Numbered from the stretch's first letter, positions 17,589-26,871 are shown. The stretch: DNA of 64,000 bases from Lysinibacillus fusiformis (GCF_016925635.1 NZ_CP070490.1:1674001-1738000); one strand, 5' to 3'. Translations and numbers: made by a program. Notes: a model not told the origin generated them from the letters alone.

Positions 17589-17617
17589 AGGAGAATCTGT
17601 AAATAACAGATTCTCCT
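17589..17617. terminator. Terminator-like hairpin after helD, left copy of a duplicated pair
   Basis: An 11-bp perfect stem AGGAGAATCTG with CAGATTCTCCT around TAAATAA. It is not followed by a T-run. A closely similar hairpin lies at 18158-18192 on the far side of repeat copy 1. Confidence 0.55.
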
Positions 17618-17624
17618 GTCATGT

Positions 17625-18152
17625 TGTTGAAAAAGGATCATGTCACTAGCAGAAAAAGACCTTTTAGCAAGATGAGGGGTTGATTTCCGTTCCGCCAGCG
17701 TCCTTTCCAGGGGGCGTCCGAGGAGCCGCTTCACTCACTTACGTTCGCTCCAGGGTCTCCTCTGTGACGCTCAATCCCCTTGGAGTGACGCTGGCTCCAC
17801 TCCAATCAACCATTCTGCAAAAGTGTCTTTGCTTTATCTTTCATACTGGCCGTAGCGAACAAAATATCTCATTATTTGTATTATTAGAGAATCAATAGAC
17901 TCTTATTTTCAATGTGGAGAAGTAATGCATGACAACACCGCTCTATAAAGAGTAGTGAACACCTTTACTAAAAAGAACCATTTTTATGTATTGAAGTGGA
18001 AGGCTACTTGACTCCCGTGGGATAGCGAGACAGGCGAAACCCTGCACGGAGCGATAGCGGAGGAAGCGATTCGGCGCTCGCCCACAGGAAAGCAAGTAGC
18101 CTGCAACGGAAATCCATTTCTACCTTTCAATTGACTGTTTTGTTTTTCAACA
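17625..18152. repeat. Dispersed structured repeat, copy 1
   Basis: A 528-bp element bounded by TGTTGAAAAA (17625-17634) and TTTTTCAACA (18143-18152). Module A (17678-17811) has 8-bp inverted ends GGTTGATT/AATCAACC and an inner inverted pair CCAGCGTC/GACGCTGG. Module B (18002-18101) has inverted ends GGCTACTTG/CAAGTAGCC and an inner CTCCCGTGGG against CCCACAGG. Between them is AT-rich DNA. Both modules are much richer in GC than the surroundings and could fold as RNA or DNA. No coding capacity. Similar GC-rich intergenic repeats are familiar from other Bacillaceae genomes. Confidence 0.85.
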
Positions 18153-18157
18153 CTAAG

Positions 18158-18192
18158 AACAGGAGAATCTGTAAATAACACATCCTCCTGTT
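18158..18192. terminator. Terminator-like hairpin, right copy of a duplicated pair
   Basis: Shares AGGAGAATCTGTAAATAACA with the hairpin at 17589-17617 and forms a stem GAACAGGAG with CTCCTGTTC. It lies just downstream of the stop of the minus-strand ABC ATPase gene. Confidence 0.5.
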
Positions 18193-18205
18193 CTCCATGC
18201 TGTCT

Positions 18206-18961
18206 TTATATATAGAACGTATAATCTTCTGGAATGACACGTTTTAAAAATTTCTTTGTGCGCTCTTCTTTTGGGCTGACGAAAATATCATGAGGGTTGC
18301 CTTCCTCTACGACAACTCCTCCATCCATGAAAATTACACGATTGGCTACATCTTTGGCAAAGCCCATTTCGTGTGTCACCACAAGCATTGTTGTACCTTC
18401 AGCAGCAATATTTTTCATAACCTGTAGAACCTCACCTACTAATTCAGGGTCGAGTGCGGACGTTGGTTCATCAAATAAAATAATATCAGGATTCAATGCT
18501 ACTGCGCGTGCAATACCAACACGTTGCTGTTGACCCCCTGACAACTGACTTGGATAGGCATTATATTTTTCTGTTAAACCTACCTTATCAAGAGCCTTTT
18601 TACCAATTTCCACAGCCTGTGCCTTCGGAATTTTACGTCCAATGATTAACCCTTCCGTTACATTTTCTAATGCCGTTTTATTTGTGAATAGATTATAGTT
18701 TTGGAAGACAAATGCGACACGCTGGCGAATTGCATGTACGTCTTTTTTCTTTACATGTTGAAAATCAACTTGAATCTCTCCAAATGTCGCATGGCCTTGA
18801 TCAGCCTTCTCTAAAAAATTGATACAACGTAATAATGTTGTTTTTCCTGAGCCACTGGGGCCTAAAATAACAACAACATCCCCTTTATCAATAGCTAAAT
18901 CAACACCCTTTAAAATTTCATTGCCACCAAATGATTTATGAATATTTTTAATTTCTAACAT
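18206..18961 (-). CDS. Amino-acid (cystine-type) ABC transporter ATP-binding protein
   Basis: A protein of 251 residues with all ATPase signatures: Walker [10 protein letters not shown] (about 34-42), the Q-loop FQNYNLF, signature LSGGQQQR, Walker [13 protein letters not shown] and the switch His in VVTHEMGF. It belongs to the polar-amino-acid importer group and resembles TcyN/YxeO. It is last in a five-gene minus-strand unit with two permeases, a binding lipoprotein and a flavoenzyme. The gap to the preceding permease is 13 bp. It powers import at the inner face of the membrane. Cystine or an S-substituted cysteine is the inferred substrate, from similarity to the Tcy system. Confidence 0.9.
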   Translation of the reverse strand: MLEIKNIHKSFGGNEILKGVDLAIDKGDVVVILGPSGSGKTTLLRCINFLEKADQGHATFGEIQVDFQHVKKKDVHAIRQRVAFVFQNYNLFTNKTALENVTEGLIIGRKIPKAQAVEIGKKALDKVGLTEKYNAYPSQLSGGQQQRVGIARAVALNPDIILFDEPTSALDPELVGEVLQVMKNIAAEGTTMLVVTHEMGFAKDVANRVIFMDGGVVVEEGNPHDIFVSPKEERTKKFLKRVIPEDYTFYI

Positions 18962-18974
18962 GCTCGTTCACCCC

Positions 18975-19682
18975 TTAGGCATTTGCCATTTTGTATTTGC
19001 TTAAATATTTTTCATAGCGCTTAAACAAGTATTCAACCGTGCTACATAAAATTAAGTACACGATAAAGATATCCAGATAGGCTTCCACATAATTGTAGCC
19101 AACGTTTGCGGCTACTTTTGCCTTCAGCGTAATTTCAGGAAGCGACATTGCATAGCCTAGAGACGTAGCTTTAATGAGATTAACCGTAGCTGTACAAATA
19201 TTTGGCAATGCCACTACTAATGCTTGTGGAATGATAATTCGAGTATATGCTTGGAATGTTGTCAATCCCACTGAGTGAGCTGCCTCTAATTGTCCCTTTT
19301 CAATCGTACTTAACGCAGAACGAAACACCTCTATTAAAATCGCTGTTGAACTGAATGCAAACACAATAAACGCATACCAAATTGGATTGATTTTATAAAT
19401 ATCATACGCAATATGATACTTTTCAAAAATCATTTTTAACATTAACGGTATACTGCTATAGATAATAAAAATTTGTATAATGATCGGCGTTCCTCGCACA
19501 AAAGAAACATATATTTTTGCTAGATGATGGACAACTGGAATTTTATTAATCCTAGTTAGTGCCAACAAAAATCCAAGTGGCAAAGCTATCGCCAAAGCAA
19601 CAACTGTGACAAGGAGTGCGATAGGAACACCAGATAATGCTACGAAAAATGTTTCAAGTAAAAATTGATAATTCACATTCAC
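18975..19682 (-). CDS. Amino-acid ABC transporter permease (second)
   Basis: A protein of 235 residues with about five hydrophobic helices and the permease EAA loop (LEAAHSVGLTTFQAYTRIIIPQAL, given here in its parts EAAHSVGLTTFQAY and IIIPQAL). FVRGTPIIIQIF near residue 65 is typical of His/Glu/Arg-type permeases. It lies 6 bp after the other permease gene; both have the same length, as in TcyL/TcyM, so they probably form a heterodimeric channel. Confidence 0.9.
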   Translation of the reverse strand: MNVNYQFLLETFFVALSGVPIALLVTVVALAIALPLGFLLALTRINKIPVVHHLAKIYVSFVRGTPIIIQIFIIYSSIPLMLKMIFEKYHIAYDIYKINPIWYAFIVFAFSSTAILIEVFRSALSTIEKGQLEAAHSVGLTTFQAYTRIIIPQALVVALPNICTATVNLIKATSLGYAMSLPEITLKAKVAANVGYNYVEAYLDIFIVYLILCSTVEYLFKRYEKYLSKYKMANA

Positions 19683-19688
19683 GCCTCC

Positions 19689-20396
19689 TTAAGTTGTTTC
19701 TAAGGTCTTCTTACCCTTACCAAATACCTTTTCTAACATAGTAAATATTTTTTCTATAATAATAGATAGCACCCAATAAATAATAGCCAATGCAATATAA
19801 ATTTCTAAAGCATGCGCATTGATGTTACTCGCAATAATTAAATTCGCCTTGCCTACAATATCAATTAAACCGATTGTATAAGCGAGCGCACCTTCTTGTA
19901 ATAAAGCAATCATGCCATTGCCAAAGTTCGGCAAAGCTACGACCAGGGCCTGTGGAAAAATAATTCGACGATAGGCTTGGAACGGTGTTAGCCCAACACT
20001 AACAGCTGCTTCAAACTGCCCTTTTGGAATAGCTAAGTAGGCGGATCGTATCACCTCAGACATTATTGCTGCGAATTGTAAGGTGAATGTGACGACAACA
20101 AATATGGCCGTTTCAATTGAGTGGAGATTAAGACCAACATTTTCTGCTAATGCTGGGACCCCATAATAGACAAGAAATAATAAAACAATGGATGGTGTAC
20201 AACGCATAATCGTTGTATACAGATTAGCGAATTTAATAAGCCACTTCACTGAAGATAGCTTAGCTGCCGCCAACAATAAGCCGAATAGGGTACCTAAGAT
20301 AATGGAGGACCCTGCAACTAAGAACGTAATTTTTAAAAATGGCAATAACACTGGAATTGCGTTCCAAATGTAGGTTGCATCAAAATATTTATCCAT
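19689..20396 (-). CDS. Amino-acid ABC transporter permease (first)
   Basis: A protein of 235 residues with about five transmembrane helices, the motif TTIMRCTPSIVLLFLVYYG and the EAA loop EAAVSVGLTPFQAYRRIIFPQA (cited in parts: EAAVSVGLTPFQAY, RRIIFPQAL). It pairs with the permease encoded 6 bp downstream. It is separated from the upstream binding-protein gene by an 82-bp gap holding a hairpin, which may lower its transcription relative to the binding protein. Confidence 0.9.
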   Translation of the reverse strand: MDKYFDATYIWNAIPVLLPFLKITFLVAGSSIILGTLFGLLLAAAKLSSVKWLIKFANLYTTIMRCTPSIVLLFLVYYGVPALAENVGLNLHSIETAIFVVVTFTLQFAAIMSEVIRSAYLAIPKGQFEAAVSVGLTPFQAYRRIIFPQALVVALPNFGNGMIALLQEGALAYTIGLIDIVGKANLIIASNINAHALEIYIALAIIYWVLSIIIEKIFTMLEKVFGKGKKTLETT

Positions 20397-20426
20397 TTCC
20401 TCACCAACTTTTGTTTTTATGAATAA

Positions 20427-20457
20427 AGACTGCTGAGCTTTACTGACTCAACAGCCT
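20427..20457 (-). terminator. Intercistronic hairpin after the binding-protein gene
   Basis: An imperfect stem, CTGCTGAG (20430-20437) with CTCAACAG (20447-20454), with weak T-richness on the minus strand. Such attenuating hairpins often lie between a binding-protein gene and its permease genes. Confidence 0.45.
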
Positions 20458-20478
20458 TATAATTCGTTCCGTTATAAA

Positions 20479-21342
20479 CTAACGATTTACATTTTCCAGT
20501 ACTTCAAATAAATCACGGCCATAGAATTTTGTACTTAATTCATTTGTTTTCTTTTGTTCTTTAACCTGAGCTATCGCTTTATCATAAGCGTCAGCAAATT
20601 CCTGCTCTTTTTTATTGAACAGTGGCCATGTTTTAATAACAGCAAATTCGTTATAGACAACGTCATCTTTTAGGTTATAATATGGGCCATCTTCTGCAAG
20701 TACTTGTTGTTTAAATGGTCCTTCAATCATGACACCACCATCAACACGACCTTCATTTACCCACTGCACTACATCGACTGTAAATGCGTCACCAGCCTCA
20801 AGTTTTACTTTATTATCGGGATTGGCCGTATTATACTCATCAATAATTGTATATTGAGCATTATTTGCAGCAATTGGTGCCAATGAATAGCCCTTTTTGG
20901 CAAAATCCGCTAATGTTTTCACACCTTCATCCTCTTTACGTAAAACTAGACCAGCGCTACTTAAACCTAAAAATTCCTTTGGGAAAATAAACTTCTCTGT
21001 ACGCTCCTGCGTAAAGAATGCATTTTTAACCCCTACTTGATATTTCCCTTGCTCTACACCAATTAACAAATCATCACTTGTAGTACCTACATACTCAAAT
21101 TGATAGTCAGGTAATAACTCATCTACTAATTTCATTACTTCGACATCATAACCTGTTGGATTACCATTATCGTCGATGTAACTAATAGGTTTTGACGCTT
21201 GATCGTAGGCAACCTTTACTGTACGAACCTTTTCACCATTACCTGAATCTTTATCTGCAGATTCTCCTGAATTACAACCTGTTAATAATGCTATAGATGC
21301 CAAACCAACCGCTGCAAATTGAAATATCTTATTCTTCTTCAT
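20479..21342 (-). CDS. Amino-acid (cystine-type) ABC transporter substrate-binding lipoprotein
   Basis: A protein of 287 residues with a lipoprotein signal: basic start MKKNK, hydrophobic core, and lipobox LLTGC with Cys near residue 23. The mature part is a type II solute-binding fold: VKVAYDQASKPISYIDDNGNPTGYDVEV near its start (cited parts: YDQASKPISYIDDNGNP, GYDVEVMKLV), and a C-terminal helix with FYGRDLFEV. It would sit on the outer face of the membrane and hand substrate to the two permeases. Resemblance is to TcyK-type cystine binding proteins. The substrate is inferred. Confidence 0.88.
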   Translation of the reverse strand: MKKNKIFQFAAVGLASIALLTGCNSGESADKDSGNGEKVRTVKVAYDQASKPISYIDDNGNPTGYDVEVMKLVDELLPDYQFEYVGTTSDDLLIGVEQGKYQVGVKNAFFTQERTEKFIFPKEFLGLSSAGLVLRKEDEGVKTLADFAKKGYSLAPIAANNAQYTIIDEYNTANPDNKVKLEAGDAFTVDVVQWVNEGRVDGGVMIEGPFKQQVLAEDGPYYNLKDDVVYNEFAVIKTWPLFNKKEQEFADAYDKAIAQVKEQKKTNELSTKFYGRDLFEVLENVNR

Positions 21343-21378
21343 ATATCATTTCTCCTTATTTTTCACGTAATGTAATGA

Positions 21379-22545
21379 TTAATTTTCAGTTAATTTCTGC
21401 TGTTCAATAGCGGCAGTCGCTAATTTAATAATCGTCATATCATCCATCGGTGGATTATGAAGTCCCGCACGAACGTTACGATAATAGCGTTGTAATGGAT
21501 TGGATAGCTGCAAGCTTTTTGCCCCTACAACACGCATCGCTTTATCGACTATATCTATTGCCATGTTTGTGACAGTATGTTTCGCAACAGCCATTTCATT
21601 TGTTATTAATCCACGTCTAGCTGGATCATCGTAAGCCTCGGCCACTCCATATAAGACAAATCGTGCTTGATGGAGCTTTAATTCAATATCCCCTAAAAGC
21701 TGTTGTACATTTGGCAATGTACTTATTGGAGCATTCAAGCTATTCGGTTGATGATGATTGGCAAAATGGATAGCATAATCACGAGCAGCTTGTGCAATGC
21801 CTAAGTATGTTGCCGGGATATGAAGTATCCAGCCATTTATCTTGCCACCACTCGGGTGACTTGGTAACTCTACTAAATGCTCTGTTGCCACAATGACATC
21901 TTTTAACACAAGGTCATGGCTGCTTGTGCCCCGCATTGCAGACATTTCCCAATTCTCCTCAATGGATAGACCTACTGAATCCTTATGAATCAGGAAGAAA
22001 CCAACTTGCTGCTTTTCTTCAATCCAAGCGGAAGTAAGGAAATAATCTAGCACTGGCGATGCAGTCGTAAAGATTTTGCGCCCATTTAATAACCAGCCAT
22101 CTTTTGTAGAAATGGCATTTGTTCCTGGTCGCCCCCCTCGTGTTGGGCTACCTGTTGCTGCCTCACTGACAGCTCTATTAATCATGGCACCTCTCTTTAT
22201 TTCTTCAGCGAACGCTGTTAATAGCTCATCAGTCCATAGCTTAGTTTCATATATTTCTCCGACAACGCCTAATGTCCATCCAAGGGAAAGAGAAGCATTC
22301 TCGTCATAGCTTGCTAGCGTTTCTTGTACAAGGACCATATCATAGACAGATAAGCCTTCTCCGCCATATTGTTTCGGTAAAGTGAGTTGTGGATAGCCTA
22401 TTTGCAAAAGTAACCGATGTGCTTCAAACGGAAAACGAGATTGTTCATCTACCTCAACAGCCTCTGCCTTGATTGGCTCAGCAATAGTAGCTAGCTGATC
22501 TAACCAAAATCGTTGTCGCTCAGTTTTTACAAATAAATTCTTCAA
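21379..22545 (-). CDS. Acyl-CoA-dehydrogenase-like flavoprotein (organosulfur-type)
   Basis: A protein of 388 residues with the acyl-CoA dehydrogenase fold: N-terminal helices, central PKQYGGEGLSVYDMVLVQETLA region, FAD-site strand (GWLLNGRKIFTTASP) and C-terminal helical bundle (MAVAKHTVTNMAIDIVDKAMRVVGAKSL region). Enzymes of this SfnB/DszC-like branch, encoded with cystine-type importers, usually act as FMN-dependent monooxygenases on organosulfur compounds; that role is inferred. The start is TTG at 22545 with AAGGAG six bases upstream; the frame continues 43 codons further up but into the leader. It is first in the operon, behind a strong promoter at 22677-22705. Confidence 0.82.
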   Translation of the reverse strand: MKNLFVKTERQRFWLDQLATIAEPIKAEAVEVDEQSRFPFEAHRLLLQIGYPQLTLPKQYGGEGLSVYDMVLVQETLASYDENASLSLGWTLGVVGEIYETKLWTDELLTAFAEEIKRGAMINRAVSEAATGSPTRGGRPGTNAISTKDGWLLNGRKIFTTASPVLDYFLTSAWIEEKQQVGFFLIHKDSVGLSIEENWEMSAMRGTSSHDLVLKDVIVATEHLVELPSHPSGGKINGWILHIPATYLGIAQAARDYAIHFANHHQPNSLNAPISTLPNVQQLLGDIELKLHQARFVLYGVAEAYDDPARRGLITNEMAVAKHTVTNMAIDIVDKAMRVVGAKSLQLSNPLQRYYRNVRAGLHNPPMDDMTIIKLATAAIEQQKLTEN

Positions 22546-22676
22546 ATGAATCTCCTTCTTCCTAATATATATAAATCGTATAAATTTACTAAGAATTGAT
22601 AATGAAAAAAAATCTCTGGCTACATAATGTAGTTGAGATACTATTTGGTACTGAATTTTCTGATTCGTTGACACTT

Positions 22677-22705
22677 ATAATACTTTTCGCATTAGAAAAT
22701 GTCAA
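22677..22705 (-). promoter_or_regulatory. Promoter of flavoenzyme/ABC-transporter operon
   Basis: On the minus strand TTGACA (22700-22705), 17 bp, TATTAT (22677-22682). A leader of about 125 nt follows and contains the palindrome CTACATTATGTAG (22620-22632), a possible operator. Confidence 0.65.
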
Positions 22706-22827
22706 TGGGTGAAATTCAAGTTTTTTTGTAAGTTTAATATGTATTATAAAGTTTCAACTTTTATCTTTGATTTATGCACCAAGCTTTGCTTACAACATAT
22801 GCTAAGACTAATGAAAGAGGTGCATAG

Positions 22828-23574
22828 ATGACTAATAATATAAATTCTCCACAAAACGGTGGAATCATAACCCATTCGGCTCCACAGGTTATTCAAACTA
22901 AGTTTGGAGATATTAATGGTGATGGTTTTTTTGAAACCATTTTTTTAATGGGCACTAAACAGCCAGATAGTCCTTTATGGAGAAACCTAACACTGACTAT
23001 TTTTTATGGGCAAACACGTCAAATGGAACAACTTCCACTGCAACAAAATATGGGCTATAATCCGACTATTTTTTTGGGCGATTTTACTGGTGATCATGTT
23101 GAGGACATTCTAGTTGTGTCTGATACAGGGGGTAGCGGTGGAATTGTTAATGGTGAGATTTTTTCCTCCATCAACAATCAAGTTCGTTCCATCTTTGATG
23201 CAGAGTCTTTTAATAACAAACTTAAATATAACGTCAATTATGTAGATCATTACAAGGCTGTTGTTCGGAGTTTCATTCCTGCTATAAAATACACAATCGA
23301 TTTACAGTATAAAGGGGCTGATTACTTAGCAGAAATTTATAATCCAGACGGTACCTTAAAGCAACCGATTGAAGGCTGGGTAGATCCTTTTGGTGGACTA
23401 TATCCTGTTGATTATGACCGAGATGGAACATATGAAATTTTAGGGTATCAAGAAATTGCAGGTAGATATCATGCTGATGGATTAGGCTATGTACAAAATA
23501 TTTTAAAATGGAATGGCCATGAATTTATAATAGATCGGCAAACGGTTGGGATTTTTGGAGAGGATTTATCCTAG
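22828..23574 (+). CDS. FG-GAP/VCBS-like repeat protein of unknown function
   Basis: A protein of 248 residues without signal peptide or membrane segment. Three acidic loops of calcium-binding type are spaced along it: DINGDGFFE (about 29-37), GDFTGDHVED (about 90-99) and DYDRDGTYE (about 197-205), the pattern of FG-GAP/VCBS beta-propeller repeats. The start ATG at 22828 follows AAAGAGGTG. It stands alone between divergent genes. Similar stand-alone proteins occur in spore-forming bacilli, but no function is assigned here. Intracellular or spore-associated location is possible because export signals are absent. Confidence 0.6.
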   Translation: MTNNINSPQNGGIITHSAPQVIQTKFGDINGDGFFETIFLMGTKQPDSPLWRNLTLTIFYGQTRQMEQLPLQQNMGYNPTIFLGDFTGDHVEDILVVSDTGGSGGIVNGEIFSSINNQVRSIFDAESFNNKLKYNVNYVDHYKAVVRSFIPAIKYTIDLQYKGADYLAEIYNPDGTLKQPIEGWVDPFGGLYPVDYDRDGTYEILGYQEIAGRYHADGLGYVQNILKWNGHEFIIDRQTVGIFGEDLS

Positions 23575-23608
23575 AGGTCAAATCTAAATACTAAATAAGA
23601 TCAAAGCT

Positions 23609-23658
23609 GGAATCTGCTCATTTTCACTTAATAATCTAACAAAAAACAAGCAGATTCC
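23609..23658. terminator. Long-loop hairpin between convergent genes
   Basis: A 10-bp perfect stem GGAATCTGCT with AGCAGATTCC around a 30-nt loop. It lies between the FG-GAP-like gene and the convergent VOC gene and may act as a weak terminator. Confidence 0.4.
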
Positions 23659-23669
23659 GTTATTTACAT

Positions 23670-24044
23670 TTATTTTTCAACTAAGGCAAAATAGTTATTT
23701 TCAGGGTCAGCAAAGTTAAAAACTCTACCCATTGGCATCATTACTAGGTCCCCTACTTTAATGCCCTTTGCCTGAAAATCTTGGTACATCTCTTCAATTT
23801 TATCAGCGTAAAACATAATAGAAGGTGTTCCTAAATTTAGCTCAGGCTGCATTTTAGCAATCATTTCTTTGTTATGAAGTACAAAGGATGTTTGAGCTTC
23901 CTTGGTTGGTGCAATTTCAATCCAGCGCATACCTGCCTTTTCCTGTTCAGAAATAACAACAAAACCTACTTTTTCTGTCCAAAACTTCACGGCCATATCT
24001 TGATCATTAACATATAGCATTACTTGTCCAATTTGATGAATCAT
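23670..24044 (-). CDS. VOC-family (glyoxalase-fold) protein
   Basis: A protein of 124 residues with the paired beta-alpha-beta-beta-beta units of the vicinal-oxygen-chelate fold: IGQVMLYVNDQDMAVKFWTEKVGF at the start (cited: YVNDQDMAVKFWTEKVGF) and a late FADPENNYFALVE. ATG at 24044 follows GAGGAGGGAA; the open frame begins nine codons earlier, inside the ribosome-binding region. Members include glyoxalases, dioxygenases and fosfomycin- or bleomycin-resistance proteins. The sequence does not decide among them. Confidence 0.85.
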   Translation of the reverse strand: MIHQIGQVMLYVNDQDMAVKFWTEKVGFVVISEQEKAGMRWIEIAPTKEAQTSFVLHNKEMIAKMQPELNLGTPSIMFYADKIEEMYQDFQAKGIKVGDLVMMPMGRVFNFADPENNYFALVEK

Positions 24045-24270
24045 GACTTCATTCCCTCCTCTTTTGAGCATTAGTATACATCAAAAAGTAGCTTTATATA
24101 GCTTCTATCGAATTCAATTTAGGGAACTTTCGAACAATTGACAATAATATATATTACTATCAAATAATTAATTCAAAGTACTTAACTTTTTCTTTATTTC
24201 TGATAGAATGAGTATTATTTACCTTCTAGGGAAAAGTATAGAATAAAAATATTATGTGAGGATAATACAA

Positions 24271-26220
24271 TTGAAACAACTAAGTTTAAGAAAAAAGCTT
24301 ATTTTTTCGTTTTTAGCCATGCTTCTCATCCCAACACTATTAATTGGAATAGTTTCTTACCAAAGTGCTGAACAGCAGATTTCAGAGGAACAACACGCAA
24401 GTGCAACTGAAAGTGTGCGTATTCTTAATTCCAATATTACAACTATGATTGAACCCAAGTTGAAAGATGTACAATATTTTTCACAAAAATTTAGTAAAGC
24501 CTACTTTCAAGATGATAGCAGTTTAGAACTTAAATCTTTATTAAGTGAATATGTAAATATGCACCCTGAAGTAGAGCTGATATACATTGGTACTGCTGAA
24601 GGCAAACTGTTTGACCAGCCTGTTCAAGAGTATCCTGATGGCTTCGACCCTCGGACAAGGCCTTGGTATAAGCAGGCTTTAGATAATAATGGAAAGACCT
24701 CAATTACTGCACCCTATGTTACACAATCTACAGGTGACATTGTCATTACAATCACTCAGGCTTTACCAGATGGTTCTGGGGTTTTAGGATTAGATCTAAA
24801 TATTTCTACATTAAGTGATATTACGAATAATATACGTATTGGAGAAACGGGCTTCGCTTCTCTTTTAGATAGTAATAAAATTTACATTGCCCAGCCAGAT
24901 AAAGCAAGTGGTACAGAGGCAACTGAAAGCTACATTACAAAAATTTATGAGCAAGAAAGCGGCACTGTCATTGAAAGAGACCGTCACTTACAATTTGTTA
25001 CGAATGAGCTAACGGGTTGGAAGGTAATTGGTACAATGTTTACGGCGGAAGCTGCAAAAGCTGCTGCCTCCACATTGAATATAAATTTGATTATCATTGT
25101 TATTTCCATTGTCGTTGGCGTTATTTTTATGCTCTTCATGATAAAGTCTATTGTTAGCCCAATTAATCGACTGAAGCAAAGTGCGTTGAAAATTAGTGAC
25201 GGTGATTTAACGGAGTTTATTGAAATTCATTCTAAAGATGAAATTGGTCAGCTTGGAGAAGCCTTTATCGCTATGAAAGTTAGCTTAAAAAAACTAATTC
25301 GTAATGTCGATCAAAGCTCACAACATGTCCAAACATCCGCTCAAAATCTATCTGCCAATGCAGAACAAAATATTGCTGCCTCAGAGCAAGTGGCGGATGC
25401 CATGCAACAAATGGCAATTAGTACAGAAAAACAAACAACAGGTATTGACCAGAATGCCATTTCAGTTGAAGAAATTGCTAAAGGCGTTGTAGAAGTTGCA
25501 GACAGTTCCATGCAGGTTTCTGATTTATCTAGCCATGCTATCCAATTGGCTGAAGAAGGCGGACAATCTGTCGAACAAACTGTGCAGCAAATGAATTCTA
25601 TTCATGAGTCCGTTACGCAATCAGATACAATGATTAAAGCACTCTATGACCGCACGAAAGAGATCGGTTCCATTTTAGAAATGATTAGTGCTATTTCAGA
25701 CCAAACAAATTTACTTGCTCTAAATGCGGCTATTGAAGCAGCTAGAGCAGGAGAACATGGCAAAGGCTTCTCAGTAGTGGCGGATGAAGTGCGCAAATTA
25801 GCAGAGCAATCTCATCAATCAGCAGAGCAAATTTCCGCGCTCATTACTACTATTCAGCAGGATACAGCAAAATCTGTACAGACCATGGTCAAAGCGTCGA
25901 CAGATGTTCAAGACGGCTTACAATTGACAGAAGAAACGAGAAAGAAATTCGCGAGTATAATTGAAAGCCTACGAAACATCGCGCCGAAAATGGAGGATAT
26001 TTCTGCATCAGCTCAAGAGATGTCAGCAGTGGTGGAAGAAGTCTCAGCAACTGCTATTGAACTATCAGATCACGCAAAATTAAATGCTGCTGCTACAGAA
26101 GAAGTTGCCGCTTCCACGGAACAAACCTTATCTTCAATGCAAGATATGGCTTCATCAGCCAAAACTCTACTTGATATGGCTGATGAATTGCAGGGCTATG
26201 TGAATCGTTTTAAATATTAA
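24271..26220 (+). CDS. Methyl-accepting chemotaxis protein, tandem paralogue 1
   Basis: A chemoreceptor of 649 residues: N-terminal transmembrane helix (about 10-30), extracellular dCache-type sensor (about 35-275, with [11 protein letters not shown] and [10 protein letters not shown]), second helix (about 280-302), HAMP, and a cytoplasmic signalling domain whose hairpin tip reads [23 protein letters not shown] (tip motif [17 protein letters not shown]). It senses small external molecules and controls CheA/CheW. TTG at 24271 after GTGAGG is the likely start; it makes the product exactly as long as its neighbour at 26872, with which it aligns almost end to end. The sensor domains are the most divergent part of the pair. 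Confidence 0.92.
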   Translation: MKQLSLRKKLIFSFLAMLLIPTLLIGIVSYQSAEQQISEEQHASATESVRILNSNITTMIEPKLKDVQYFSQKFSKAYFQDDSSLELKSLLSEYVNMHPEVELIYIGTAEGKLFDQPVQEYPDGFDPRTRPWYKQALDNNGKTSITAPYVTQSTGDIVITITQALPDGSGVLGLDLNISTLSDITNNIRIGETGFASLLDSNKIYIAQPDKASGTEATESYITKIYEQESGTVIERDRHLQFVTNELTGWKVIGTMFTAEAAKAAASTLNINLIIIVISIVVGVIFMLFMIKSIVSPINRLKQSALKISDGDLTEFIEIHSKDEIGQLGEAFIAMKVSLKKLIRNVDQSSQHVQTSAQNLSANAEQNIAASEQVADAMQQMAISTEKQTTGIDQNAISVEEIAKGVVEVADSSMQVSDLSSHAIQLAEEGGQSVEQTVQQMNSIHESVTQSDTMIKALYDRTKEIGSILEMISAISDQTNLLALNAAIEAARAGEHGKGFSVVADEVRKLAEQSHQSAEQISALITTIQQDTAKSVQTMVKASTDVQDGLQLTEETRKKFASIIESLRNIAPKMEDISASAQEMSAVVEEVSATAIELSDHAKLNAAATEEVAASTEQTLSSMQDMASSAKTLLDMADELQGYVNRFKY

Positions 26221-26231
26221 TACTCTTCTAG

Positions 26232-26267
26232 ATCTGAGTTCAAGTTAGTATTGAACTCAGATTTTTT
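26232..26267 (+). terminator. Terminator of first chemoreceptor gene
   Basis: A 12-bp perfect stem ATCTGAGTTCAA with TTGAACTCAGAT and a run of six T. Confidence 0.88.
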
Positions 26268-26269
26268 AG

Positions 26270-26650
26270 TGTTGAAAAACAAAATAGTCAATTGAAAGGT
26301 AGAAATGGGTTTCAAACAAAGTGAAGGTGTTCACTACTCTTTATGAAGGGTTGTTGTCACGCATCCCTCTTCACATTGAAATTAAGAGCCTTTCCTCTCT
26401 CTGTACTACAGATAATGGCTATTTTGTTCACTGAAGCTAGTATGAAAGATAAGGAAAAGACACTTTTGCAGAATGGTTGATTGGAGTGGAGCCAGCGTCA
26501 CTCCTTGGGATTTAGCGTCACAGAGTAGACCCTGGAGCGAGCGTAAGTGAGTGAAGCGGCTCATCGGACGCCCCCTGGAAAGGACGCTGGCGGAACGGAA
26601 ATCAACCTCTCGCCTTGCAAAATTGCTTTATCTGTAGTTGACATCATCTT
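26270..26650 (-). repeat. Dispersed structured repeat, copy 2 (inverted, module B missing)
   Basis: This copy is in the opposite orientation to the other three. The outer end TGTTGAAAAA is at 26270-26279 and module A at 26475-26607. The other outer end is degenerate (GATGATGTCAAC on the minus strand). Module B is absent; the join near 26305-26315 sits where other copies have GAAAACC and GGAAACC flanking module B, suggesting deletion between short repeats. A terminator lies just outside one end only. Confidence 0.8.
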
Positions 26651-26871
26651 TTTTATTCAAAGGCAAATACAAAATAAGATATTTTTCTACAAATAATGCC
26701 GTAGCATAACTTGATTTTCCAGATTTTTCAGAAAATTGTGTTGATTATTATTCATTTTCCTCTTAGAATCAGATTAAACATTTGAACGACTTAGGAGACT
26801 ACTAGTAATAAAACCAATCCAGTAATTAGTTGTATTACAATTGAATAATGTCGTTAAAGGAGGAAAACTAT

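Noticed and set aside
17680..17898. Reading frame in module A of repeat copy 1, with a similar frame at 47372-47581 in copy 4
   Set aside because: The frame exists only because the GC-rich inverted repeat lacks stops. It has no ribosome site, and its translation drifts after the repeat module ends.
17984..18181. Minus-strand frame in module B of repeat copy 1, with a similar frame at 49116-49337 in copy 4
   Set aside because: Shared only through the repeated DNA; the two frames differ outside module B and lack start signals. Such frames are often mis-annotated as hypothetical genes.
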